Positions 51,000 through 61,542 are shown, numbered from the stretch's first letter. The stretch: DNA of 64,000 bases from Novosphingobium pentaromativorans US6-1 (GCF_000767465.1 NZ_CP009293.1:271705-335704); one strand, 5' to 3'. The notes: generated from the letters alone by a model not told the origin. Numbers and translations are program-made.

Positions 51000-53084
51000 T
51001 TAACCGAGCATCTGGCCGAGGATCGCCTCTGCCGACGGCATCGGTACGAAAACCCGCGTGCGATACTGGATCACTTCGGTGAAGCAGCCGATCGACTTGA
51101 GCCAAGGCAGCCGCTCGTGTGGGCAACCCACCAGCTCGATCCGCTGCGAACCGTTGACGACCGAGCGCTTGATGGTGAGCGGGAACGGGTGCGAGACATC
51201 GACGCTGCGCCCCGCCGAGACTGCCTTGGCGATGGCGTCGGGCGGGAGCGTATCAGAACGATCGATCCCGAGCTTGGTGAAGAGCTGGGGCACATGATCG
51301 TCGAACACGAGGCGCCCCAGCCAGGACTGCCCTTCCCCATCAACGATGCGGTTGACCGCCATATGATCGCTCGGCAGGGCTGACCAGATCGGCAGCAACA
51401 GGCCCGTCGCGAGCCGGATCGTCTCGCTGTCGACGGTTTCCCGGGCTATTTCGACTTCCCTCGTCCATTCGGTGCTGAACGTCACGCGGTCGACTTCCTC
51501 CCAGGAGGACTCGTAGAGGTCGTCCTCGCGCATATATTCGTTGCGCGTCGGTCGCATCATCTCGACGCGCGCAATGGGCGTCCCCTCCTTCTCCTCCATG
51601 AGCGATCGCGCCCGGGTCCGAAGCGCGGCCTTCCCCGACTTGCGGTTGATCATGAAGCCGGCGCTGCCGTCGCCGTCGGCAATGCGCAGGATGCGCTCGA
51701 GGGACACGGGGTTGCGCCGCCGCGCTATCTCGATGGTGAGGAGATGCGAGGTGGCCCCGGTGCGTGGATCGGTACGCAGCACGACGTCGTCGATCAGCGT
51801 GGCCTTGTCGACGAGGATCGTCTCGACGCCGACGTCGAGCCGTCCTGCCTCGCGCGCGGCCGAGACGCGTGTTTCGATCAGCGACAGGAATTCGTCGAAG
51901 ATGCTGTTCTGCAGCGCGATCGGCAGCGCGAGGATTCGATTGAGCCAGCGCTGGATCGGCGGCATCTCGTCCTTGAGGACGCCATCCTTGTCGCAGAGCT
52001 CGAGGCCGGTACGATGCTGGAAGTCGTCGAGCGTGGTGCTTGAGAGCTTGCCGGCCGCGAGCAGGTCGAACCAGGAGAGGAGCGCCGCGCAGGCATATTC
52101 GCTTTCGAGGTTGTCGGCCGGGTCGAACAGCCCCTGCCCACCCGTCTGGCGCTGGCCGCGCGTGAGCGCGCCGAGACTGTCGAGGCGCCGCGCGATCGTG
52201 CTGGTGAAGCGCAACTCGCCCTTGCAGTCGGTCGTCACCGGGCGGAACAGCGGCGTGGTCGCCTGATGCGTGCGGTGGGTCCGGCCGAGGCCCTGGATCG
52301 CGCGATCGGCGCGCCAACCGGGTTCGAGCAACAGGTGGACGCGCTGCTCCTGGTTCAGAACATCAAGCGAGGCATGGTAGCTTCGGCCCGTGCCGCCGGC
52401 GTCGGAGAAGACCAGCATGCGCTTCTTGCCGGCCATGAACGCGGCGGCTTCGGCCTGGCTCGTCCGGGCCGATCGGCTCTCAAGCTTCTGCCGGCCGTCG
52501 CTTGCCGTGATGAGGCGCTTGGTGCGGCCGGTGACCTCGGCGACATTGTCGTGGCCGAAATGCTCGAGCAGAGCGTCCAGCGCGGACATGATGGGCGGCA
52601 TGGCGCAAAGTTTCTCGATGAGAGCATCGCGCGCGGCTTCCGCCTCGGGATTGTAGACCGGATGCCCATCGTCACCCACCATCGGCAATGAGCGCGGCGT
52701 GCCAGTGTCGTCCTTGAAGACCTGCATTTGCCGGGTCGGAAAAGCCCGCTCGAGGTAGTCGATAATGTACTCACGGGGGCTCAAATCAATTTCCAGCGTC
52801 GCGCGCTCGTCGGGCGAGAGATCGCCCAACCGCCGGTTGAGGATCGATTCCGCGGTGGTCACGAGTTGGAGGACCACCGATTGCCCTGCTGCCAGATGGG
52901 CTTTCGCCGCCGCGATCACGGTCGGAAGCTTCATGCTGAGAAGGAGTTGGCCGAAGAAGCGCTGCTTGGTTGACTCGAACCGCGAGCGCGCCGACGCCTT
53001 GGCGCCGCTGTTGAGGGTCGCATTTTCGAGCCCGTCGACCACGGCCGTCAATTCGAGGGCATGCTCCATGTTGCGGTGGATGAT
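51000..53084 (-). pseudogene. C-terminal half of a strawberry-notch-like helicase, split by the RIT element
   Basis: The frame encodes IIHRNMEHALELTAVVDG at the junction, then AARSRFESTKQRFFGQLL-like sequence, the helicase C domain (GRTKRLITASDGRQ, VFSDAGGTGRSYHAS, and the motif VI-like RAIQGLGRTHRTHQAT) and a long C-terminal region. From the first ATG at 53069 it could express a fragment of 689 aa, but without the ATPase and methyltransferase parts. The N-terminal half lies at 56915-59044 on the same strand. Confidence 0.85.
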
Positions 53085-53086
53085 GC

Positions 53087-53127
53087 CTTATCGCGAGGAA
53101 GCGATAATGCGCAGGAACGCGGCGTAG
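53087..53127 (+). repeat. RIT left terminal inverted repeat (41 bp)
   Basis: Perfect inverted copy of 56849-56889. It begins CTTATCGCGAGGAAGCGATA and contains the ATAATGCGCAGG motif that recurs inside both ends. Confidence 0.95.
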
Positions 53128-53217
53128 TCGCGGAATTTCCGTTATCTGGCGCAAATTTGCTGCGCATTATTTTGGTTGCGAACCTCGGCGGTCTCTGGAC
53201 CAACCGAGGAGACAATC

Positions 53218-54450
53218 ATGTTGAAGTTGCACGATGAGCTGATCGCCAAGCTCACGAATTTCCTGACGGAGCGAAATTACAATCCCGTGGTGGTTGCGAA
53301 CCATCGCCTCTATGCTCGTGCGTTTCTCGATTACCTGGCCGAATGCGATATCCGGGTGGAATCCGTGACGCCCGGGCAGGTCGATCAGTATTTCCACTAT
53401 GCGATCGAGGATTTTCAGGCCCGGTATGGCCGGGATCCCAGCCCACGCTGGCACAAGCTGCCGCGCACGGCGATTTCCAAGCTGCTTCGGCTTGCCCAGG
53501 GCAAATGGCCTCCCGAACCGGAACTGACCGGACCCGACGCGGCGTTCCGCCATGCGATCTGCTGCGAATACGAGGCATGGCTGCGCGACGAACGCGGTCT
53601 GGCGAGTGCGAGCATTGCGGCGGCGATGTGGGAGGCACGAAACTTCCTGCGCTGGCAGTTCGATCGCGGCGGCGGAGCTGGTCTCGCAACACTGAATGTC
53701 AGGGATGTCGATCTCTACATGGACATGCGCGGGCCTGGCCTGCGGCGCAAGTCACTGGCGGATGTTGCGGAGCGGCTCCGCTCGGTGGTCCGCTATCTGC
53801 ACCGGACGGGTCGTATCCCGACCGATCTCACCCCGCACATCATCGGTCCCATGCTCTACGCCTATGAAGATGTGCCCTCGACGCTGGACACGGAGCAAAT
53901 CGCGGCGGTGCTGGCAGCTGCGAAGACGGACCTGTCGCCGCGAGGGCTGCGCGATCATGCGATACTTCAGCTGCTTGCGACATATGGCCTGCGCGAAGGC
54001 GAAATCTGTCGCCTGCGCCTTGAGGACGTGAACTGGCGCGAAGAATCCCTGCATATCCGCCACACCAAGACCAATGCGCATTCCGCCATGCCGCTCCTGG
54101 CGCCGGTTGGCGAGGCGCTGTTCGATTACCTTCGCCATGGGCGGCCCCGGACCGAAGCGCGGGAGGTCTTCGTCCGGTCCTGCGCGCCCTATATCGCGAT
54201 GACGAACCTGTATGGCATGGTCAGGGGACGGTTGTCGGCCGCAGGCGTCGAACCGCCCGGGAAGCGGGGACCGCATGTGTTCCGTCACGCCCGTGCGGTT
54301 GAAATGCTGCGGGCGTCGGTCCCGCAAAAGATTATCGGCGACGTGCTCGGGCATCGATCCACCGAATCCACCAATACTTATCTCAAACTGGCAACAGATG
54401 ATCTCCGAGCCGTGGCACTCGATGTGCCTGGAATGGAGGTGCTGTCATGA
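53218..54450 (+). CDS. ritA: Tyrosine recombinase RitA
   Basis: 410 aa from the ATG at 53218 (GAGGAG upstream). The N-terminal SAM-like core-binding domain is followed by a catalytic domain with Arg in ATYGLREGEICRLRLEDV, Lys in HIRHTKTNAHS, HxxR in PHVFRHARAVEML and His/Tyr in VLGHRSTESTNTYLKLA. It is the first of three coupled recombinase genes; the stop overlaps ritB (ATGA). Confidence 0.88.
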   Translation: MLKLHDELIAKLTNFLTERNYNPVVVANHRLYARAFLDYLAECDIRVESVTPGQVDQYFHYAIEDFQARYGRDPSPRWHKLPRTAISKLLRLAQGKWPPEPELTGPDAAFRHAICCEYEAWLRDERGLASASIAAAMWEARNFLRWQFDRGGGAGLATLNVRDVDLYMDMRGPGLRRKSLADVAERLRSVVRYLHRTGRIPTDLTPHIIGPMLYAYEDVPSTLDTEQIAAVLAAAKTDLSPRGLRDHAILQLLATYGLREGEICRLRLEDVNWREESLHIRHTKTNAHSAMPLLAPVGEALFDYLRHGRPRTEAREVFVRSCAPYIAMTNLYGMVRGRLSAAGVEPPGKRGPHVFRHARAVEMLRASVPQKIIGDVLGHRSTESTNTYLKLATDDLRAVALDVPGMEVLS

Positions 54451-55802
54451 GCGCCTGGCACGATCCCGATCGCACCGTCGTCGACGCCTTCCTGGTAAAA
54501 TCGCAGTTCCGGCCGGGAAGCGTACCGACCTATCGCTGGTTCCTTCGCACCTTCGAAGATGTTGCCCGCCGGCATCCGGCGGTGGACCGGCAGATGCTCG
54601 AGGCCTGGCTGAAGGAAATGGCAAGACGCTGGCGAATGTCGACATTGCTGAACCAGGTCTGCATCGTCGATCGCTTCCTTGACCACCTCGCCGAAATCGG
54701 ACTGATCGCCGACAATCCCATTGTCGCGCTTCGCCGTCGGTACAACGTCAAACACAGCAAGCCGATCTGGCGCGCGCTGGCGTCGTCCAATCCCGATGAG
54801 GAACTCGCCGCGTTGCGACAGCCTGCACCCTTCGGCAGCGTGCTGGGCGACTTCATGCGCGATCATGTCGCGCTGATGCACAGCCGGGGCTATCAGTATG
54901 AAACGCAGGGCCACTGGATATTGCGGTTCGACCGGTTCCTTCAGGCGAACCCCGAACTTGCCGGGTCATCGCTTGAAACCATGCTGGCGTGCTGGAAGGC
55001 GGCCAAACCAACTCGCAATCACGCGGCTGAATGCCAGAAGCTCGGGCGCCTCCTGACCAAGGCGCGGCATCGCCTCGATCCCGGCATCCCGCCGAAACGC
55101 TTTGACGCCCGGCCCGAACGGGAAGTGGCGCGAGAACATCGGCGGCCGCATATCTTCAGCCCGTCCGATGTCCGGAACATGCTCAATGTTGCCCGTTCCT
55201 ACCCGTCGCCAAATGCACCGCTGCGACCGATGGTCCTCTACACCATGGTGCTTCTGGCCTATTGTGCCGGTCTGCGCCGCAGCGAACTCGCCAGACTCGA
55301 TCTGGGCGACGTGGACTTCCAGTCGGGCACGATCACGATCCGGCAAACGAAGTTCTACAAGACCCGGATCCTGCCATTGACAGGCAGCGTCCTCGCCGAA
55401 CTGCGCGCCTATATCGATGCAAGGCAGCGCGCAGGTGCGCCGCAAAATCCGGAATCAGGTCTGTTCTGGCACGGGCACTTCAATGATCGCTACACGCCGC
55501 GGTCTGTCTCGACGATGATCACCGATGTCATGCGCCGCGCCGGGTTCAAGGCCCCGACCGGGCGAACGGGGCCGCGCGTTCACGATCTGCGCCATTCGAT
55601 GGTCGTCAACCGGATACTCCAATGGTACCGGGCCGGCGTCAATCCGCAGGACAAGCTGCACTTCCTCTCCACCTACATGGGCCACCGGGATATCAACTCC
55701 ACGCTGGTCTACATCACCGTCACGCAGGATCTGCTGCAGGAAGCAAGCGAACGCTTCCGTGCCGTCGGCGCCCGATGCCTCACCATGGAGGCGCGGCCAT
55801 GA
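54447..55802 (+). CDS. ritB: Tyrosine recombinase RitB
   Basis: A 451-aa recombinase. The catalytic set is Arg in YCAGLRRSELARLDLGDV, Lys in TIRQTKFYKTRI, HxxR in VHDLRHSMVVNRI, and His/Tyr in YMGHRDINSTLVYITVT. The start overlaps ritA by 4 nt and the stop overlaps ritC by 4 nt. Confidence 0.88.
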   Translation: MSAWHDPDRTVVDAFLVKSQFRPGSVPTYRWFLRTFEDVARRHPAVDRQMLEAWLKEMARRWRMSTLLNQVCIVDRFLDHLAEIGLIADNPIVALRRRYNVKHSKPIWRALASSNPDEELAALRQPAPFGSVLGDFMRDHVALMHSRGYQYETQGHWILRFDRFLQANPELAGSSLETMLACWKAAKPTRNHAAECQKLGRLLTKARHRLDPGIPPKRFDARPEREVAREHRRPHIFSPSDVRNMLNVARSYPSPNAPLRPMVLYTMVLLAYCAGLRRSELARLDLGDVDFQSGTITIRQTKFYKTRILPLTGSVLAELRAYIDARQRAGAPQNPESGLFWHGHFNDRYTPRSVSTMITDVMRRAGFKAPTGRTGPRVHDLRHSMVVNRILQWYRAGVNPQDKLHFLSTYMGHRDINSTLVYITVTQDLLQEASERFRAVGARCLTMEARP

Positions 55803-56803
55803 CGAGAAGCGACCCGTTCCCCTCTCTGTTGCGGGCGTTCTTCCAGGAATGGCTGGTCGAGCAACGCAGTGCTTCGGTCCATACGATCCGGTCCTATCGT
55901 GACACCTGGCGGCTGTTGCTGCGCTTTATCGCCGAGCGAAAAGGCGGCGGGGTCGCGCGAGTCGCACTGGCCGATATCTCTGCCGACGAGGTGCGCGCGT
56001 TCCTCCACCATACCGAACATGGGCGCGGGTCCACGATCGGCACGCGTAACTGCCGGCTCGCCGCGATCCGCAGCTTCTTCAGCTTCGTGGCGGACAGGAA
56101 TCCGGAATATGTCGCGCAATGCGCAGAGGTTCTGACCGTACCGCTCAAGCGGGAACCGACATCCGCGCCGTGCTATCTCGAGCCGGCGGAAGTCGAGGCG
56201 ATTCTCGCCCAACCCGATCGGAGCACTGTCGCGGGAATGCGCGACCATGCGTTGCTCTCGTTCCTGTACAACAGCGGCGCGCGGATCCAGGAAGCGCTTG
56301 ATCTGTGCCCCGACGCGATCCGGTTCGATGCACCCCACTGCGCTCGCCTCAATGGCAAGGGGCGCAAGGAACGGATCTGTCCGCTCTGGCCGGAAACCGT
56401 GACGTTGATCGAAAAGTTACTGGAACGCCAACCGCGTGCGCCAGACGAGCGCATCTTCGTCAACCGATATGGCAAGCCGCTGGGCGCGTCGGGCGTGCGG
56501 TTCAAACTCGCCGCCTATGTTGACGAGGCAGCCAAGGCTGTGCCGTCGCTCCGGTCCAAGCATGTGACGCCGCACAGCTTCCGGCACGCAACCGCCGTCC
56601 ACCTTGTAGCAGCCGGAGTGGACATTACCGTTATCCGCAGTTGGCTGGGGCATGTCAGCCTCGACACGACCAACCACTACGCACAGGCCAATCTCGAGAC
56701 CAAGCGAAAGGCGCTGGAACAGGTGGGTGCGCCGGCGGCGAGCAACGTACCCCCTTCGTGGAAACGGGATGCCAGCCTGATGGAGTGGCTCGACACCCTG
56801 TGA
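55799..56803 (+). CDS. ritC: Tyrosine recombinase RitC
   Basis: A 334-aa recombinase starting at the overlapping ATG 55799. The catalytic set is Arg in LYNSGARIQEALDLCPDA, Lys in RLNGKGRKERICPLW, HxxR in PHSFRHATAVHLV, and His/Tyr in WLGHVSLDTTNHYAQAN. It ends 46 nt before the right terminal inverted repeat. Confidence 0.88.
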   Translation: MTRSDPFPSLLRAFFQEWLVEQRSASVHTIRSYRDTWRLLLRFIAERKGGGVARVALADISADEVRAFLHHTEHGRGSTIGTRNCRLAAIRSFFSFVADRNPEYVAQCAEVLTVPLKREPTSAPCYLEPAEVEAILAQPDRSTVAGMRDHALLSFLYNSGARIQEALDLCPDAIRFDAPHCARLNGKGRKERICPLWPETVTLIEKLLERQPRAPDERIFVNRYGKPLGASGVRFKLAAYVDEAAKAVPSLRSKHVTPHSFRHATAVHLVAAGVDITVIRSWLGHVSLDTTNHYAQANLETKRKALEQVGAPAASNVPPSWKRDASLMEWLDTL

Positions 56804-56848
56804 AATAATGCGCAGGAAATGCCGTAATGTTCCGCAGTCTGGCGGGGC

Positions 56849-56889
56849 CTACGCCGCGTTCCTGCGCATTATCGCTTCCTCGCGATAAG
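56849..56889 (-). repeat. RIT right terminal inverted repeat (41 bp)
   Basis: Perfect inverted copy of 53087-53127. The host gene's frame now runs through it, adding an 18-aa tail ending EEAIMRRNAA. Confidence 0.95.
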
Positions 56890-56914
56890 CCGTGTTATGA
56901 GCAGCTGCGCATAA

Positions 56915-59044
56915 GATCGCCCAGGCGTCGGCATAGGCGTCGTAGATCGCGATCTGCTCGCGCGTCAGTTCATGCCGCAGGATGTCATATTCGACGCCGG
57001 CAAAGCTCAGCGCGCGGGCGGTGTAGAGGCCGAGCGCCTTCAGGTCGCGAGCGACGAGCTCCATCGCGGCGATGCCGCCCTTGCGGATTCCCGAGATGAA
57101 CTGCTCGCGGTTGCTGAAGGCGGTTTCCGGCCCCCACAGACCCAGCCGCACGGCATAGGCGAGGTTATTGACGTCGGAGGCGCCGGTTGCCGAGGCGTAG
57201 AGGACGCGCGCGCCGGGCAGATGATTCTGGAGCAGCACGCCGGAGATGCCCTGCTGCGAGCCCTCCTTCTTGCCGAGCGCGCCTTCGCCGCCGGCGACGC
57301 CGCCCATCTCGTGCGCCTCGTCGAAGCCGATCACGCCTTCAAAGTCGTCGCCTGCCCAGTCGATGACCTGCTGGAGACGGCTATGATCGCCGCGTGCCGA
57401 ACGAAGCGTCGGGTAGGTGACGAAGAGCACGCCCTGCTCCAGCGGTATCGCCTGGTCGATTTTCCAGTTGGAGAGAGGCTGGATGTCGGCCGCGAGACCG
57501 CCGAGAGCAGTCCAATCACGGCGCGCGTCTTCGAGCAGCGCCTCGTTCTTCGAAATCCAGATGTTCCGGCGGCGCCCGGCGAGCCAGCTGTCGAGGATGC
57601 ACGCGGCAACCTGCCGCCCCTTCCCCGCCCCGGTGCCGTCGCCGAGGAAATAGCCCATGCGATAGGCGCGGCCATCCTGCGCTTCCTCGAGCCCGACACC
57701 TTCCTTGGCGGGCCTGAACTTCCCCGGCAGAAACTGGTCCCAAGCATGTCCCGCATAGACGACGGTTTCGAGCTGCGAGGCCGACAGCAGACGTTCGGAG
57801 ACTGTGCGTTCGGGGAGCCGCGGCACATAGGCCGGGATCGGCGCCGCGATCGAGCCCATCGCGACGGATTCGACCAGGGCGGTCGGATGTTCGCCGGCCG
57901 CGTCGAAGGTGATCCGGCTCGGGCGATAGGGAAGATAGACGCCGACCTGGTCGAGCAGCGGCGCGGGCGTCTCGAGCGGCGCGTAGTCGACGGGCAGCAC
58001 GTTGTTGCGGACCGGAACGTAATAGGGCCGCGGCTGCGCGCGATTGCTCTTCATGGCGCGGAACAGTGAGGGGCTGCTCGATCGCTTGGGAGCCGGTGCC
58101 GATGGCGCTGCGAGGGTCCCGCGCTCGTGAATCGTGAGCGCGCCGATGAGCTCGCGGATGGAGGTGCGCTGGATCGTCGCGGGAATGGTCGTGCCGGGGA
58201 CCTTGTCGATCACGAACAGCCGGACCGCGATGCTGGTGCCATGCTTCAGATAGCATTTCTCGAGTCGCACCGAGGTCCGCACGCTGACATCGCGCAGCGT
58301 GGTCTCGAAGAGATCACGCATCCGCGCATTGGGACCGAACCAGTCGGGCATGATCGCAACCAGACGGCCGCCGCCGCGCAGCCGGCGAAGCGCTGCCTGG
58401 AGATGGCGGACGGCGGCGTGGGCGTCGGCGCCTAGCCCGACCGACCGCGAGAATGGCGGGTTCATGAGGATCAGACTGGGGCGCGTTGCCGCCGCCAGGC
58501 TGGAGTTGATCGTGGCGCCGTCGTGGCCGGTGACGGCCGCGTCCGGGAAAATGTCTGCAAGGCGGGCCCGGCGAGCCGATGCATATTCGTTGAGCTGGAG
58601 CGCGCCATAGTCCCGGCAATGCGCCACGAGGAGCCCGTTGCCGGCGCTCGGCTCGAGGATGACATCGTCTCTCTGGATGTTGGCGAGGAGAACCGCGACC
58701 GCGGCGAGATCGATGGGCGTCGAGAATTGCTGCCATTCGATCTGGTCCTCGCTGCGAACGGTCTGGGTAGGCAGCCGGTCAAGGAGATCGCAGGCGGCTC
58801 CGACATCATCGAGCGAGTGGAGGGGATAGGGGCCGAACTGGAGATGGTGCGCGAGCGCGTGTTCGAGGATCTCGAAGCTATCACGCTGGGTCCAGAAGCC
58901 ATCGGCGTCCGTTCCCCCGAAACCCTCGATCATTGCCGCGTTGAGATCCGCGCGGGTGATCGGGTCGGTCGCACGCAGGCGATCGGCAAGAATGACGGCC
59001 GCGCGGCGTTCAGCCGCGGTGGCGGTATCGAAGAGATCGGACAT
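56915..59044 (-). pseudogene. N-terminal half of a strawberry-notch-like methyltransferase/helicase, split by the RIT element
   Basis: The host part runs from the ATG at 59044 to the junction at 56915 (the frame continues to a stop at 56849). It shows a methyltransferase domain with motif I VILEPSAGNGLLVAHC (about 145-160) and motif IV LILMNPPFSRS. The helicase part has Walker A FLGDGTGAGKGRQ, Walker B GVIGFDEAHEM and the motif III-like VLYASATGAS. Intact proteins of this family have about 1400 residues and are common on alphaproteobacterial plasmids. Truncation before the second RecA domain should abolish helicase function; the methyltransferase part could persist. Confidence 0.85.
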
Positions 59045-59091
59045 GGTGGGGTCTCCGGACTGGCTGCCCCATCGGCAGCATCAATCCTCCG

Positions 59092-59108
59092 ACCCCCCTC
59101 CCCTTCTC
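59092..59108 (-). promoter_or_regulatory. Polypurine leader motif
   Basis: The coding strand reads GAGAAGGGGAGGGGGGTC, 48 nt upstream of the strawberry-notch-like gene start. This is one of the clearest copies. Confidence 0.45.
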
Positions 59109-59194
59109 ATTGCGCTGTGTTGGCCATGTTCTGGGGCAGGGGCCTTGGAAGCGGAACAGCCATAGTGTGAAGCGCCGGAATCTGTCCCAGCCCG

Positions 59195-60201
59195 TCAGGC
59201 CGGCATCTGCACCACGATCTTGCCCTTCGCGTGCCCGGATTCGAGATGCACGAATGCGTCCGCTATGTCGGCGAAGGGAAACACGCGGTCGATCACAGGC
59301 TCGAGCTTCTTCTCTTCGATGAGGCCGCCGAGTTCGGCAAGCTCAGGTCCGCTCGGATGCATGAACAGATATCGATAGGTGACGCCGTGCTTCTTTGCCT
59401 GCGCGCGGAGCCGATAGCTCACCGCCCAGAACAGCGCGGTGAGCAAAAAGCCCCCGCCGAGATCCTGTCTTGCTGTCTGCGGTTCGGGCATGCCGGCGAT
59501 CGAAACGACCTTCCCGCCAGGCTTCACGACCTGGAACGACTTCATGAGGGTATCCCCGCCGATCAGGTCGAAGACACCGTCCATGTCGCGCACATGATCC
59601 TCGAAACGCTGTGACGTGTAGTCGATCACGACGTCGGCACCGAGGCGCTCGACCAGTGCCCTGCCCCGCTCTGAAGCCGTGGTCGTAACCTCGGCGCCGA
59701 GCCATCTGGCAATCTGGATGGCAAATGTGCCGACGCCTCCGGCACCGCCGGGGATGAACACGCGGCTCCCCGGCCTGAGCTGCAATTCGTCACGAAGGGC
59801 CTGAAGCGCAGTCAGGCCCGCAAGTGGCACGCCTGCGGCCACAGCGAAATCAAGCGTCGCGGGCATCCTGGCCAAAAGGCCTTCCGGCACGACGGTGTAG
59901 TCTGCGAACGCGCCCATGGATTCCTTGGGCATCCGCGCGAAGACGCGATCACCAGGAGCGAATTGTGTCCTGGCTGTCGGGGACGTCTCGACGACGCCGG
60001 CAAGTTCGTTCCCATCGTGATCGGCAAGGGATAGCGCTGGACGATTTTCAGCATGCCCTCACGCGTCTTGAAGTCGACGGGATTTAGGCCGGCCGCATGC
60101 ACACGAACCAGGATTTCACCCGGCCCGGGTTCGGGACGCGGAATCTCGCGAACTACTGTCGCCTCGGGGCCCCCATAGCCTGTCAGCATAAAGGCCTTCA
60201 T
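59195..60201 (-). pseudogene. Zinc-independent quinone oxidoreductase-like (MDR) gene with a frameshift near 60010
   Basis: The 5' part from the ATG at 60201 encodes MKAFMLTGYGGPEATVVREI ... NPVDFKTREGMLKIVQRYPL then PITMG. The next conserved residues (NELAGVVETSPTARTQF) are in another frame that continues as FAPGDRVFARMPKESMGAF and on to the Rossmann loop VFIPGGAGGVGTFAIQIA and the C terminus. A single base missing around 60013 accounts for this. If the sequence is correct the gene is inactive. It probably reduces quinones or enones with NADPH. It has no obvious link to the plasmid functions around it. Confidence 0.75.
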
Positions 60202-60273
60202 GGTCGTATCATGCCTGAGATCGGCCGGCGTTGATAGATTCCTCCTTCAAGAGGTTGGAGGGGTGACGGCCCC

Positions 60274-61119
60274 TCATGCTGCCATGCGTCTCTCGAGCAC
60301 CCTTGCCCAATCCTTGATGCCGCGCGGCGGCGGCATTCGTTCAATCGTGAGGCCCGGGCGAGCGTAGAACTGCTCGGCCTGGTCGGCAGCGCGGGCGCCT
60401 TCCGCATCGTTATCCTGGGCGAGGATGAGGGTTTGAAGTTGCTCCGGCAGCCGGATCTGGTGAAGGCGCCTCGCTCCGAGACTTGCCCAGCATGGAAGCG
60501 CATTGAGAATGGTGAAGGCGCGCGCGGTCTCGAAGCCTTCGGCGAGTGCGAGGACGGCGGCGCCCCGCCCTCCTCCCTGCCACGCGCCCGCCGCCGGCCG
60601 ACCGAGCATGAGCTTCATGCGATAGCGCGCCGTTGTCGGATCGAGGAATATTCGCTGCACGGCTGTCAGGCGCCGCCCTTCTCGCACCGCCACAAGAAGA
60701 GCCGGGTGGAAGCTTGTCCAGGGCTTTGGCCGGTACGGGCATCGCGGATGGAAACGGAGATCCTCGGTCATCGGCGCAAGGTAGCGCGACGCGAGATAGC
60801 GTTCCGCCAGCGTACCTTCGAGGGAAAGGGCGTCATCCCATAGCCGGTTTGCATTGCCGGACGAGACCGCCGAAACATCGGTGTAGCTGAAATGATTGCG
60901 GATCGGTACGCGCCGGAGTTCGCGCAGGATGTCTTCTCGATCGCACCCGGCGAAACAGGTCACCAGGATGCCGCGATTACCCTGGCGGATCGACAGGCTT
61001 GGGGTGCTGTCGGAATGCGACGGGCACAGGCACATCGCGGTTCTTCCATGCCAGGTGCCACCAAGTGCGCCAACGAGATCGATGAGTTGCTGGGAAGGTC
61101 GTTCGGCTGTGAGGGCCAT
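60274..61119 (-). CDS. Toprim domain protein with CHC2-like zinc finger
   Basis: A 281-aa primase-like protein. The zinc finger is formed by MCLCPSHSDSTPSLSIRQG and VTCFAGCDREDIL (C-x-H-C-C arrangement, about residues 29-62). The Toprim domain contains LALAEGFETARAFTIL (conserved Glu) and LILAQDNDAEGARAADQA (D-x-D). Such proteins are common accessory primase or helicase-associated proteins on alphaproteobacterial plasmids. A polypurine leader lies 25 nt upstream. Confidence 0.85.
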   Translation of the reverse strand: MALTAERPSQQLIDLVGALGGTWHGRTAMCLCPSHSDSTPSLSIRQGNRGILVTCFAGCDREDILRELRRVPIRNHFSYTDVSAVSSGNANRLWDDALSLEGTLAERYLASRYLAPMTEDLRFHPRCPYRPKPWTSFHPALLVAVREGRRLTAVQRIFLDPTTARYRMKLMLGRPAAGAWQGGGRGAAVLALAEGFETARAFTILNALPCWASLGARRLHQIRLPEQLQTLILAQDNDAEGARAADQAEQFYARPGLTIERMPPPRGIKDWARVLERRMAA

Positions 61120-61143
61120 GATCGGCTCCTTTCACAACCTCGT

Positions 61144-61160
61144 CCCCCCTCCCCTTCTCC
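61144..61160 (-). promoter_or_regulatory. Polypurine leader motif
   Basis: The coding strand reads GAGAAGGGGAGGGGGGAC, 25 nt upstream of the toprim gene and almost identical to the copy at 59092-59108. Confidence 0.45.
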
Positions 61161-61542
61161 TCGGCCGGCCTCTAGCGCATCATTTCGGATGCTATTGAAA
61201 AGCTAAGCCCAACGGACCGTGCAATGAGGCGTGTCACAAAATCTTTTGATGACAAAGAATAGCCCTGGCTGGTGCCGAGTCGGTGTGGATTTAGATCCTC
61301 CTCCCCTGTGCGCTGTGTCTGCGGAGAAACTTTGAGGCGATTCGCGTTGCTTTGGATTGGCGTCGGCCGGGCGTGCAAGTCTGACGATATTTGCGGATAA
61401 GTCCTTGAGCATGGCGTGCAGGTGGGCGACTCATCTTGATTTTCGGGAGGGTTTCTAGGTGAAATGATACTTCCCGAACGGTCCGGGACTCGGCGGCGAC
61501 AAGGAGGCCTGTCCCTGAGTGCCGCAGATCCTGCCGCCCTAT

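Larger units (their letters stand above)
53085..56914. mobile_element. RIT element (recombinases in trio) inserted in the strawberry-notch-like gene
   Basis: Three overlapping tyrosine recombinase genes are bounded by complex inverted ends: a 41-bp perfect inverted repeat (53087-53127 and 56849-56889) and an inner inverted pair TGCGCATTATTT/AAATAATGCGCA (53159 and 56805). Removing it rejoins the host codons for DAWAI|IHRNMEH. GAT is present at both junctions (53082-53084 and 56915-56917), so at most a 3-bp duplication was made. This matches the described RIT architecture. Confidence 0.88.
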
